64,000 nt of DNA, from positions 1 to 64,000 of the forward strand of contig NZ_FZNR01000034.1 of assembly GCF_900188005.1 (NCBI RefSeq). The letters run 5' to 3'. Shown in pieces: positions 41,505-49,559 of this stretch. The position numbers and the translations under genes are program-made. The stretch's first letter is position 1. Every line of letters starts with the position of its first letter. This DNA is from Actinoplanes regularis. GTDB taxonomy: Bacteria > Actinomycetota > Actinomycetes > Mycobacteriales > Micromonosporaceae. Below the pieces are notes generated by a model. The model saw nothing but the letters and a program-made list of their open reading frames with translations. It was not told the DNA's origin and did no database searches.

Positions 41505-43021
41505 CCGAGGAACTCGCGGAACCGTACCTTCGCGGCGTGCTGGCCACCGCCGGTCTGGACGTCGAGTACGTCCGGGGCGACGGCGACACGCTCTACTACC
41601 GGAAAGGCGACGACGAGGTCCCGGTGCTGGACTTCGTCGGCGGCTACGGATCGACGATGCTCGGCCACAGCAACCCGGAGATCATCAGCTACGCGCGGGA
41701 ACTGCTCGCCGGGCAGACGCCGATCCACGCGCAGTTCTCCCGCCATCCGTACGCCAACGAGGTCGCGGCGAAGCTGAACACGATCATCAAGCGGGAGACC
41801 GGCTCCGACGAGTCGTACTTCGCGATCTTCGCCAACAGCGGTGCCGAGGCGATCGAAGCCGCGATGAAGCACGCGGAGTTCGAGCGCTACGTCCGGCTCG
41901 AGGGGTTGCGCGCCGAGATCGGTGCGAACATCGAGGCGGTGCGGGCGGCCGTCACGGACGGCACCGTCGCCGCGGCCGAGGCGAACGCGCTGATCGCGGA
42001 CGTGACCGCGCACAACGAGGCACTGGCCGGCCGTACGCCCCTGTTCCTGACCCCGGTGGGATCGTTCCACGGCAAGCTCGCCGGCAGCACGCAGCTCACC
42101 TACAACCCGGTCTATCGGGTGGTCTTCTCGGCGCTCGCCGCGCAGGCGCGGTTCGTGCCGGTCGACGAGCCCGGTGCCCTGGACGCCGTCGTGGAATCCG
42201 AGCGCCGATGGCTGCACGACGTGGCGATCGACGGCGGCCAGGTCAAGGTCGTGCAGCGGCCCTTCCCGGGGTTCTGCGCCGTGGTGCTGGAGCCGATCCT
42301 GGGCGAGGGCGGCATCCACGAGATGCCCGCGACGTTCGTCCGCGACATCCAGCGGGTCGCCGCCGAGCTGGAGATCCCGGTCGTGGTGGACGAGATCCAG
42401 AGCGGGATGGGACGGACCGGCGCGTTCCTGGCCAGTACTCACCTCGGCCTGCGGGGTGACTACTACGCCCTGGCCAAGAGCCTGGGCGGAGGGATCGCCA
42501 AGGCGGCGGTGATGCTGGTGCGGGCCTCGCGCTACCAGAGCAACTTCGAGATGATGCACAGCTCGACGTTCGCCAAGGACAGCTTCTCGTGCCTGATCGC
42601 CGCGAAGGTGCTGGACACGCTCGAGGCGGGCGACGGCGAGATCTACCGCACCGCCGAGTCGCGCGGGGCGGAGCTGCGCAACGTTCTGCAGGACCTGATG
42701 AAGGAGTTCCCGGAGGTCATCAAGGACGTGCGAGGGCGCGGCCTGATGATCGGGCTCGAATTCCTCGAACAGGGCGAAGCCCGGTCGGCCATCCTGCGGG
42801 AGCTGCACGGTTCCGGATTCTTCGGTTACTACCTCTCCGGCTTCCTGCTGCGCGAGCACAGCATCCGCACGTTCCCGACCTCGAGCGCGGTCTACACCCT
42901 GCGTTTCGAACCCTCCGCGAACATCAGCACCGCCGACATCGCGAAGCTCGCCGAGGGCCTGCGTGACCTGTGCGGGCAGATCCGGGACACCGACGGGCAG
43001 CGGCTGGCGCCGGTCGCCTGA
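41501..43021 (+). CDS. Class III PLP-dependent aminotransferase
   Basis: 506 residues, longer than the usual 420-460 because of an insert around residues 125-185 (RLEGLRAEIGANIEAVRAAV ... EALAGRTPLFLTPVGSFHGK). Family blocks are VLDFVGGYGSTMLGHSNPEI, FANSGAEAIEAAMKHA (PLP phosphate), VVDEIQSGMGRTG (Asp on the pyridine nitrogen) and the Schiff-base lysine K326 in YYALAKSLGGGIAKAA. Such enzymes aminate aldehydes or ketones using an omega-amino donor. The cluster context suggests amination of a polyketide-derived carbonyl or making an amino precursor. It is translationally coupled to the hydrolase gene upstream. Confidence 0.85.
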   Translation: MTEELAEPYLRGVLATAGLDVEYVRGDGDTLYYRKGDDEVPVLDFVGGYGSTMLGHSNPEIISYARELLAGQTPIHAQFSRHPYANEVAAKLNTIIKRETGSDESYFAIFANSGAEAIEAAMKHAEFERYVRLEGLRAEIGANIEAVRAAVTDGTVAAAEANALIADVTAHNEALAGRTPLFLTPVGSFHGKLAGSTQLTYNPVYRVVFSALAAQARFVPVDEPGALDAVVESERRWLHDVAIDGGQVKVVQRPFPGFCAVVLEPILGEGGIHEMPATFVRDIQRVAAELEIPVVVDEIQSGMGRTGAFLASTHLGLRGDYYALAKSLGGGIAKAAVMLVRASRYQSNFEMMHSSTFAKDSFSCLIAAKVLDTLEAGDGEIYRTAESRGAELRNVLQDLMKEFPEVIKDVRGRGLMIGLEFLEQGEARSAILRELHGSGFFGYYLSGFLLREHSIRTFPTSSAVYTLRFEPSANISTADIAKLAEGLRDLCGQIRDTDGQRLAPVA

Positions 43022-43068
43022 ACTCCGTGAGCGGCATGTTCGACACCACCATCACAGGCGAGGATTGC

Positions 43069-44577
43069 ATGCACAGTTCCCATGTCGCGGTCGTCAAGCC
43101 CGGCGACGAAACCTACGCAACACTGACCGCGAGTTTCAACGGCAGGTGGGTCGGCACGCCGGATTACATCCTGCTGCCGGTCACCGAGGACGAAGCCGTC
43201 GACGCTGTCCAGCACGTGATCGACAACGGGGATCGGTTCGCGATCCACAGCAGCGGCGCGTGCTACGAGGATCTGCTCACCAACCAGCAGATCAGGGCGG
43301 TCATCAGCACCTCGCGGCTGAGGTCGGTCGAGTTCGACCCGGAGCGGTCCGCGTTCGCCGTCGGATCGGGCATCTCGACCGTGGAGCTGTACGAGAAGCT
43401 CTACGAGGGCTGGCAGGTGACGGTTCCCGCGGGTGCGGGGCCGCCGGTGGCGCTGGCCGGGCAGATGACCAGCGCCGGGTACGGGCCGCTGGCCCGGCAG
43501 CTCGGCCAGCTCGTCGACTACCTGGAGGCCGTCGAGGTGGTCGTTGTCGACAGCGACGGCCGCGCGCGCAAGGTCGTCGCCGGCCGGAGCGCGGACGACG
43601 CGAACCGCGATCTCTGGTGGGCCCACACCGGTGGCGGCGGCGGAACGTTCGGGCTGGTGACGAAGTTCTGGCTGCGGTCGCCGAACGCCGAGGGCGACGA
43701 GCCGGCCGCGCAGCTGCCCGCCCCGCCGCGGGAACTGATCGTCTCGGAGGTCGCGTGGTCGTGGGACGGGCTGACCGAGGAGCAGTTCACCCGCCTGCTG
43801 GCGAACTTCAGCGCATGGCACGCGGCCAACAGCACCCCCGCGTCGCCGTCGGTCAACATCTTCAGCGCGCTCAAGCCGCGGCACGTGTCGGCGGGGGAGT
43901 TCCTGATGTCGACGGAGCTCGACGCGGCGACGCCGGGCGCCCAGCGGCGGCTCGACGAGTTCATCGCCGCGGTGAACGAGGGCACCGGCCTGACCTACCG
44001 GGAGGAGCGCACGACGGTCGGCTGGATCGGGCACGTGACCGCCTGGCGAGGTCTCGGCGGCGACGGCTGGGAAGGTAAGGGCCGGTTCAAGGCGAAGTCG
44101 GCGTACCAGCGCACGGCCTTCTCCGGCGAGCAGTTGCGGGCGATCTACCGCCACCTGTCCGACCCGGACTTCGACAACCCGGCGACCATGGTGGAGATCG
44201 GCGGGTACGGCGGGGCCGTCAACGAGGTCGAGGCGACGGCGACGGCGACTCCGCAGCGCGACTCGATCATGAGGTTGCTCTATCTGACGATGTGGGCCGA
44301 CGAGGCCGGCGACGCGGCGCACCTGGCGTGGCTGCGCCGCTGGTACGCCGACGTCTACGCGTCGACGGGAGGTGTGCCGGACCTGCGCGGCACCGGCGAC
44401 GGTGCGGTCATCAACTACATCGATGCCGACCTGGCCGACGCGGCGCTGAACACGTCGGGTACCGCCTGGCACGAGCTGTACTTCGGCGGCGCGTACCCGA
44501 GGCTGCAGCAGATCAAGGCGAAGTGGGACCCGCGGGACGCGTTCACGCACGCGCTCGCCGTACGCCAGCCGGCCTGA
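43069..44577 (+). CDS. BBE-type FAD-linked oxidase lacking both covalent flavin anchors
   Basis: 502 residues from ATG 43069 (GAGG upstream). The FAD-binding PCMH fold (residues about 30-215) and C-terminal BBE motif (WHELYFGGAYPRLQQIKAKWDPRDAFTHA) are intact. The usual SGGHC is here SSGACY, so the His that binds flavin C8-methyl is A64. The usual GGTCPTVGxGGH is AGAGPPVALAGQ, so the Cys that binds C6 is G124. The family normally holds FAD by one or both bonds. It is a close paralogue of 47120-48628, which keeps H62 and C122. It may bind FAD loosely, act as a non-oxidising partner, or catalyse a redox-neutral step. Downstream SnoaL-like gene is 34 bases away. Confidence 0.85.
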   Translation: MHSSHVAVVKPGDETYATLTASFNGRWVGTPDYILLPVTEDEAVDAVQHVIDNGDRFAIHSSGACYEDLLTNQQIRAVISTSRLRSVEFDPERSAFAVGSGISTVELYEKLYEGWQVTVPAGAGPPVALAGQMTSAGYGPLARQLGQLVDYLEAVEVVVVDSDGRARKVVAGRSADDANRDLWWAHTGGGGGTFGLVTKFWLRSPNAEGDEPAAQLPAPPRELIVSEVAWSWDGLTEEQFTRLLANFSAWHAANSTPASPSVNIFSALKPRHVSAGEFLMSTELDAATPGAQRRLDEFIAAVNEGTGLTYREERTTVGWIGHVTAWRGLGGDGWEGKGRFKAKSAYQRTAFSGEQLRAIYRHLSDPDFDNPATMVEIGGYGGAVNEVEATATATPQRDSIMRLLYLTMWADEAGDAAHLAWLRRWYADVYASTGGVPDLRGTGDGAVINYIDADLADAALNTSGTAWHELYFGGAYPRLQQIKAKWDPRDAFTHALAVRQPA

Positions 44578-44611
44578 CCCACCACCGGACATTTCACCCT
44601 TAAGGAGCCCC

Positions 44612-45136
44612 ATGTCGACCGCTGAACACATCGATCACCTCGGCGATACCTACGGCAAGGTGCGAGCCCAGCTCGGCGGATCCCTGCCGGCCGATCTCGA
44701 CGGATTCATGACCCGCTGGTTCACGGCGGTCAACGAGCAGAACATCGACGCGCAGCTCGAGCTCTGCACCGACGACATCTACGTCGAGGACCCGGCGATG
44801 CAGGGCCGCTTCACCCGCGGCAAGGCCGAGTTCCGCCGCTTCGCCGAGATCACCTACACCGCGTTCCCGGACATGCGCTTCGCCGAGGTCGGTGCGCCGT
44901 ACGTCGCGCTGGACGGCAACAGCCTCGCGATTCGGTGGCGTGGCACCGCGACTCTCACCGGTGACATCTCGGGCTGGCCGCCGGAGAACCCGGCCCCGCC
45001 GGTCAAGGCCACAGGCAAGGGATTCGACCTCGAGGGCTTCGACATCTACGAGTTCGCCGACGGCAAGATCGCCACGTGGCTGATCCGCTACGACAACCTG
45101 GAGATGGGTACGCAGCTCGGGTTGCTGGGGGAGTAA
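44612..45136 (+). CDS. SnoaL-like / NTF2-fold protein
   Basis: 174 residues; AAGGAGCCCC precedes ATG 44612. The NTF2-like cone fold shows in DGFMTRWFTAVNEQNIDAQLELCTDDIYVEDPAMQGRFTRGKAEFRRFAEITYTAFPDMRF, then RWRGTATLTGDI and GFDLEGFDIYEFADGKIATWLIRYDNLEMGTQLG. Relatives include polyketide cyclases (SnoaL), which catalyse aldol closures by acid-base chemistry, and many unassigned steroid-isomerase-like proteins. It is the last gene of the 39323-45136 run, closed by a strong hairpin. The role in ring formation or hydration is inferred from the neighbourhood only. Confidence 0.8.
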   Translation: MSTAEHIDHLGDTYGKVRAQLGGSLPADLDGFMTRWFTAVNEQNIDAQLELCTDDIYVEDPAMQGRFTRGKAEFRRFAEITYTAFPDMRFAEVGAPYVALDGNSLAIRWRGTATLTGDISGWPPENPAPPVKATGKGFDLEGFDIYEFADGKIATWLIRYDNLEMGTQLGLLGE

Positions 45137-45154
45137 CAGCCGGAGTACGGGGTT

Positions 45155-45187
45155 GATGACCGGGCCGGATCCACGGGCCCGGTCATC
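45155..45187. terminator. Bidirectional hairpin between SnoaL-like and MarR genes
   Basis: Arms GATGACCGGGCC and its near-perfect complement around an 8-base loop, between convergent genes; serves both directions. Confidence 0.75.
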
Positions 45188-45193
45188 GCCGCG

Positions 45194-45619
45194 TCAGGCC
45201 CCCATCGCCTTCTGCAGCAACGCTGTGAGCTGCTCGCGCTCCGCGTCGGTGAGGCTCGCCGCGGCCGCCCTCGGAAACTCGAAGGACTGCTCGAACTCGC
45301 CGTAGAGTTCGTCGCCGCTCGGTGTGCGCACGATCTGCCGGGAGCGCCTGTCCTCCGGGTTGGGCTCGCGGTGGACCAGCTCGCGGGCTTCGAGGCGGGC
45401 GACGATCTGGGTGATGTTGGAGGCGTCGCAGCGCAGCTCCTCGGCGAGCTCGCCCATGCTGCGGCGGGTCTCGACCCGGCCCAGCACGCAGGCGTGCGCG
45501 GTGCTGAGGCCGTGCTCGCTCGCGGCGGCCTCCCAAGCCTGGTTGTAGGCGTCGACGAACGCGAACATCGCCTGCTCGAGGAGGGTCGCGGCGGTCGCGG
45601 GTACAGAGGGCACTGCCAT
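45194..45619 (-). CDS. MarR-family transcriptional regulator
   Basis: 141 residues from ATG 45619; the open frame extends to 45664 but that part is operator DNA. The winged helix is RRSMGELAEELRCDASNITQIVARLEARELVHREPNPEDRRSRQIVRTPSGDELY (about 50-105), flanked by dimerisation helices. MarR proteins repress neighbouring genes and release DNA on binding aromatic or thiol-reactive ligands. The upstream region (45638-45716) has several copies of a CTTGATTC-type palindrome, so it likely represses itself and the divergent Old Yellow Enzyme gene. Confidence 0.88.
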   Translation of the reverse strand: MAVPSVPATAATLLEQAMFAFVDAYNQAWEAAASEHGLSTAHACVLGRVETRRSMGELAEELRCDASNITQIVARLEARELVHREPNPEDRRSRQIVRTPSGDELYGEFEQSFEFPRAAAASLTDAEREQLTALLQKAMGA

Positions 45620-45637
45620 GAACAGAGTGTAGTCCAC

Positions 45638-45716
45638 GCACTTGATTCGATAAAGAATCGGCAAGTGCTTGATTCGCTCAAGCAGTCGTGTCTAGGATAT
45701 GCGTGATCCAATCAAG
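45638..45716. promoter_or_regulatory. MarR operator array in the marR-OYE divergent region
   Basis: Two palindromes share the same half-site. Positions 45638-45668 carry GCACTTGATTC, a spacer, then GAATC and CAAGTGC. Positions 45667-45683 are a perfect 17-mer GCTTGA-TTCGC-TCAAGC. A half-site (ATCAAG) follows at 45711-45716. They fill the space between the divergent starts at 45619 and 45760. Confidence 0.7.
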
Positions 45717-45759
45717 TAATTCGCGTTGAGGCATGTCCCGCAGCCGTGAGGAGAAACTC

Positions 45760-46845
45760 GTGAGCACCCTGTTCAACCCGGTAACGGTGGGCAAGCTGCA
45801 GCTGCCGTCCCGCCTGGTGATGGCCCCCATGACGCGGAACAGGGCGACCCCGGACGGCGTCGTCACCCCGCTGACCGCCGAGTACTACGCCCAGCGCGCC
45901 GGCGCCGGCCTGATCATCTCCGAGAGCATCCAGCCGAGCGTGCAGGGCCAGGGCTACATCCTGACGCCCGGCCTGCACAGCGCCGAGCAGATCGCGGCCT
46001 GGCGCACCGTCACCGACGCGGTGCACGACCAGGGTGGCCGCATCTTCGCGCAGATCACCCACTGCGGCCGGATCGGCCACCCCTCGCTGTACCCGAACGG
46101 TGAGCTGCCGATCGCGCCCTCCGCGGTGGCCTCCGGCGAGCAGATGATCAGCTTCCAGGGCCCGCTGGACCACCCGACGCCGCGGGAGGCGACCACCGCG
46201 GAGATCGCCGGTATCGTCGAGGAGTTCGCGCAGGCCGCCCGGAACGCCATCGAGGCCGGCTTCGACGGGGTCGAGGTGCACGGCGGCAACGGCTTCCTGG
46301 TGCACCAGTTCCTCGCCGACAACACCAACCTGCGCACCGACCAGTACGGCGGCTCGATCGCCAACCGCGTCCGCTTCGGCGTCGAGGTCGTGCGCGCGGT
46401 CGTCGAGGCCGTCGGTGCCGACCGCGTCGGCCTCCGGGTTTCGCCCGGCAGCCCGTACAACAGCATGGTCGAAGCCGACCCGGTTCCGCTCTACACCGCG
46501 CTGCTCAACCAGCTCGCGCCGCTCGGCATCGCCTACCTGCACGTGATCGAGATGGGCACCCGCGACATCACCAAGGCGCTCCGGGACGCCTGGTCCGGCA
46601 CGCTCATCCTCAACCCGCACGAGACCATGGCGGTCTTCCCGGCCACCGCCGACGTGGCGCACGAGACGCTGGACGCCGGTATCGCGGACGCGGTGTCGCT
46701 GGCGGTGCTCTGGCTGGCCAACCCCGACCTCGATGTGCGCATCAAGGCCGGCGGCCCGTACAACACCCCGGACCAGGCGACGTTCTACGGCGGCGACCAC
46801 ACCGGGTACACCGACTACCCGACGCTGGAGAACGCCGGCAAGTAA
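45760..46845 (+). CDS. Old Yellow Enzyme family alkene reductase
   Basis: 361 residues from GTG 45760, with GAGGAG six bases upstream; an in-frame ATG at 45733 lies within the operator region. The TIM-barrel FMN enzyme has VTVGKLQLPSRLVMAPMTRNRA (start), HCGRIGHPSLYP, the active-site block GFDGVEVHGGNGFLVHQFLADNTNLRTDQYGGSIANRVRFGVEVV and C-terminal GIADAVSLAVLWLANPDL. These enzymes reduce alpha,beta-unsaturated carbonyls with NAD(P)H. In the pathway it could saturate an enone made by the PKS or by the BBE oxidases (inference). It is probably repressed by the divergent MarR protein, so also possibly induced by reactive enones. Confidence 0.9.
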   Translation: MSTLFNPVTVGKLQLPSRLVMAPMTRNRATPDGVVTPLTAEYYAQRAGAGLIISESIQPSVQGQGYILTPGLHSAEQIAAWRTVTDAVHDQGGRIFAQITHCGRIGHPSLYPNGELPIAPSAVASGEQMISFQGPLDHPTPREATTAEIAGIVEEFAQAARNAIEAGFDGVEVHGGNGFLVHQFLADNTNLRTDQYGGSIANRVRFGVEVVRAVVEAVGADRVGLRVSPGSPYNSMVEADPVPLYTALLNQLAPLGIAYLHVIEMGTRDITKALRDAWSGTLILNPHETMAVFPATADVAHETLDAGIADAVSLAVLWLANPDLDVRIKAGGPYNTPDQATFYGGDHTGYTDYPTLENAGK

Positions 46846-46854
46846 CCAAGACGA

Positions 46855-46905
46855 ACCGAGGCTTGTCCAGGCCGGAAGTCTCAGCCGTCCTGAACAAGCC
46901 TCGGT
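46855..46905 (+). terminator. Hairpin after the Old Yellow Enzyme gene
   Basis: 12-bp perfect arms ACCGAGGCTTGT / ACAAGCCTCGGT around a 27-base internal region with a further CCAGG/CCTG pairing, ten bases past the stop. Confidence 0.65.
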
Positions 46906-46924
46906 CCCGCGGAAGAACCAGCCC

Positions 46925-47029
46925 CGCGGAGGCATCGGGTTGCCACCCCCCAAACCCGATCGCCGCCGCAGCAGGACCACCTCGCGGAGGCGATCGGGTT
47001 GCCACCCCCCCCGAACCCGCGCCTCCGCG
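46925..47029. repeat. Two tandem hairpin-forming repeats
   Basis: A 27-28-bp unit (CGCGGAGGC, ATCGGGTT, GCCACCCCCC) occurs at 46925-46951 and 46983-47010. Each is followed by its own complement: ATCGGGTT/AACCCGAT in the first, and CGCGGAGGC/GCCTCCGCG plus CGGGTT/AACCCG in the second. These give two adjacent stem-loops with C-rich loops between the OYE and second BBE genes. Confidence 0.65.
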
Positions 47030-47119
47030 GCCCACAGCAACGTGACCGCTACTTGTCCGACTATCCAGCAGGAGATCTTGGCGTAATGGACGAACAAGTA
47101 CGAAAGCTCACCGGTCGAC

Positions 47120-48628
47120 GTGGCCGGTGAAGCGACGATCCGGAAAGACGATGCCCGCTACCCGGGGCTGATCAGTGGTGCGAACACCCGTTGGGTCGGC
47201 GCTCCCGAGTACGTGCGGCTCGTCTCGTCCGCGGCCGAGGTCGCGGAAGCCGTGCAGGACGCCGTCGACCAGGGCCTGAAGGTCACTGTGCGCAGCGGCG
47301 GGCACTGTGACGAGAACTTCACGACATCCACCGACGTCCAGGTCGTGATCAACCTCGCGGGGCTGAACGCGGTCTACTACGACGAGGAGCGCCGGGCGTT
47401 CGCGGTCGAGCCGGGCGCGATGCTGGGACACGTCTACGAGACGTTGTACCGGGGGTGGGGCGTCACGATTCCCGGCGGAACGTGCCCCACGGTCGGCGCG
47501 GGCGGCCACATCGTCGGCGGCGGTTACGGCGCGCTCTCGCGCCTGCACGGGCTCACCGTGGACTACCTGTACGCCGTCGAGATCGTCGTCGTCGACGAGA
47601 ACGGGCGGTGCCGCACGGTCGTGGCCACGAGCGAACCCGATGATCCGCATCGCGAACTGTGGTGGGCGCACACCGGCGCCGGCGGCGGCAACTTCGGCGT
47701 GATCACCACGTACTGGCTGCGTTCCCCGGACTCCGCGTCGGCGGAGCCGGCCGATCAGCTGCCGGCCGCGCCCGCGGAGGTTCTCGTCTCCGACATCGCG
47801 TGGTCGTGGTCGGATCTGACCGAGGAGAGCTTCACCCGTCTGGTGCGCAACTTCAGCGCGTGGCACGAGGCCAACTCCGCGCCGGACTCCCCCTGGACGG
47901 GCCTTTACAGCCAGCTCAAGACGCAGCACAAGGCCGCCGGGATGTTCCGGATGAGCACGCAGATCGACGCGAGCGTGCCCGACGCGCAGGGCCGGCTCGA
48001 CCGGTTCCTCGCGGCGGTCAACGAGGGCACCGGCGTCGACTACTCGGTCAACGACCGCAGTGTCCTGCCCTGGTTCTATGTCGTGCGGGAATGGTTCGGG
48101 TTCGTCGAGCCGTCGCTGCCCCGCTGGAAGGCGAAGTCCGCGTACATGCGGAAGGCGATGCCGGCGGATCAGCTCGCCGCCCTCTACCGGCAGCTGACGC
48201 GGGACGACTACGACAATCCGTTCTCGATGGTCGCGCTGGTCTCCTACGGCGGCCGGATCAACACGGTCGACCCGGAGGCGACGGCGGTCGCCCAGCGCGA
48301 CTCGGTGCTGAAGCTGCTCTACGTCACACTGTGGACCGACAAGACCGAGGACGACCGTCACGACCGGTGGATCCGGGAGTGCTATGCCGACGTCTATGCC
48401 GCGTCCGGCGGTGTGCCGAGCTCCAATGCCGTCACGGACGGCTGTTTCATCAACTACGCCGACGCCGACGTCGCCGATCCCGCGCTGAACGATTCCGGTG
48501 TCCCCTGGCACGAGCTGTACTTCAAGAACAACTACTCCCGCCTGCAGGCGGTCAAGGAGCGGTGGGATCCGCGTGGCGAGTTCAGTCACGCGCTGTCCAT
48601 CCGCCCGACGCCTGAGCGACTCGGCTGA
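47120..48628 (+). CDS. BBE-type FAD-linked oxidase with both covalent flavin anchors
   Basis: 502 residues from GTG 47120. The PCMH-type FAD domain has SGGHCDEN with H62 and GGTCPTVGAGGHIVGGGYGALSR with C122, so bicovalent FAD is expected. The C-terminal BBE motif is WHELYFKNNYSRLQAVKERWDPRGEFSHA. Bicovalent members oxidise alcohols or amines, or form rings, in natural-product pathways. GTG 47120 has no ribosome-binding site. An ATG at 47085 with AGGAG upstream reads MDEQVRKLTGR in another frame and stops at 47129. It is either a coupling leader or the true N-terminus separated by a one-base deletion. Paralogue of the gene at 43069. Confidence 0.85.
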   Translation: MAGEATIRKDDARYPGLISGANTRWVGAPEYVRLVSSAAEVAEAVQDAVDQGLKVTVRSGGHCDENFTTSTDVQVVINLAGLNAVYYDEERRAFAVEPGAMLGHVYETLYRGWGVTIPGGTCPTVGAGGHIVGGGYGALSRLHGLTVDYLYAVEIVVVDENGRCRTVVATSEPDDPHRELWWAHTGAGGGNFGVITTYWLRSPDSASAEPADQLPAAPAEVLVSDIAWSWSDLTEESFTRLVRNFSAWHEANSAPDSPWTGLYSQLKTQHKAAGMFRMSTQIDASVPDAQGRLDRFLAAVNEGTGVDYSVNDRSVLPWFYVVREWFGFVEPSLPRWKAKSAYMRKAMPADQLAALYRQLTRDDYDNPFSMVALVSYGGRINTVDPEATAVAQRDSVLKLLYVTLWTDKTEDDRHDRWIRECYADVYAASGGVPSSNAVTDGCFINYADADVADPALNDSGVPWHELYFKNNYSRLQAVKERWDPRGEFSHALSIRPTPERLG

Positions 48629-48688
48629 CCGAGCCACCGCGGTAGCCGAGTGATCCATCAGCCCCATCGCCCGAGAAGGATCGATCAT

Positions 48689-49516
48689 ATGACCCGAACC
48701 GTCTTCGTCACCGGAGCCCGTGGCAAGACCGGCCGCGAAGTGGTGGCGCAACTCGCCGCACTTGGCGACATCGAGGTCCGCGGTGGATCCTCGCGGAGCC
48801 CGCTGAAGCCGACAACGGTCGCCTTCGACTGGCGGGACCGGTCGACCTGGCCGAAGGCGGTGGACGGGGCGCATGCGATCTACCTCGGGCGGCCGGACGT
48901 CGAGGACTCCCCGGAGCTGGTCACGCGGCTCATCGCCGCCGCACCGGGCGCGCACATCGTCCTCGTCTCCGAGCAGGGCGCGGAGAAGGTCGCGGCCGAC
49001 GGCTGGGTGCAGCGGGTCGAAGCCGCCGTCACCCGCAACGCGAGCCGCTGGACGATCCTGCGGCCGTCGTGGTTCCAGCAGGTGCTGACCGATCCCCGCT
49101 ACTTCCTCGACACGATCCGCCGCGACCGGACGATCACCCTCTCCACCGGCGGCGCGCCGATCGCCTGGGTGGACACCCGCGACATCGCGGCCGTCGCCGT
49201 GCAAGCGATCGTGGACCCGGCCACCCACCATGGCAAGACGTACACGGTGACCGGCCCGGAGGCGGTCACCACCGCCGACATCGCGGCGGAGATCTCCGCC
49301 ACGATCGGTGCCAAGGTCACCGCCGTGGTCCCGCCGCTGGAGGGGTCCCTCGCCGGGGCACCGCGGTGGCTCGCCGATGTCGTCGGCGACATGTTCGGCC
49401 GCGTGCACGACGGGACGTTCGCCGAGGTCAGCGACGCCGTCGAGCGGGTCGCGGGGAGGTCGCCGCGGACGGTCAAGGACTTCATCGCCGAGCACGCCGC
49501 CCTGTGGCGCGCCTGA
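48689..49516 (+). CDS. NmrA/ergot-type NAD(P)-binding oxidoreductase
   Basis: 275 residues from ATG 48689 (GAAGGA upstream). Atypical short-chain dehydrogenase fold: nucleotide-binding motif VFVTGARGKTGREVVAQLAALG (4-25). IVLVSEQGAEKV and WTILRPSWFQQVL replace the classic YxxxK catalytic pair, and IAWVDTRDIAAVAVQAIVD and YTVTGPEAVTTADIAAEIS follow. Family members include NAD(P)H-dependent quinone reductases, NmrA-like sensors and EasG-type iminium reductases. Function in the cluster is undetermined. It lies between the BBE oxidase and the QOR-like gene on the same strand with short gaps, so co-transcription is likely. Confidence 0.8.
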   Translation: MTRTVFVTGARGKTGREVVAQLAALGDIEVRGGSSRSPLKPTTVAFDWRDRSTWPKAVDGAHAIYLGRPDVEDSPELVTRLIAAAPGAHIVLVSEQGAEKVAADGWVQRVEAAVTRNASRWTILRPSWFQQVLTDPRYFLDTIRRDRTITLSTGGAPIAWVDTRDIAAVAVQAIVDPATHHGKTYTVTGPEAVTTADIAAEISATIGAKVTAVVPPLEGSLAGAPRWLADVVGDMFGRVHDGTFAEVSDAVERVAGRSPRTVKDFIAEHAALWRA

Positions 49517-49559
49517 GCGGTACCCGACGGACCCGGCAAACACGCAGATCGGATTCACG

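Noticed and set aside
43069..44577. Calling the first BBE oxidase a pseudogene because both flavin anchors are missing
   Set aside because: The frame is full length with a good ribosome-binding site, strong codon bias and intact C-terminal motif, so it is more likely a working variant.
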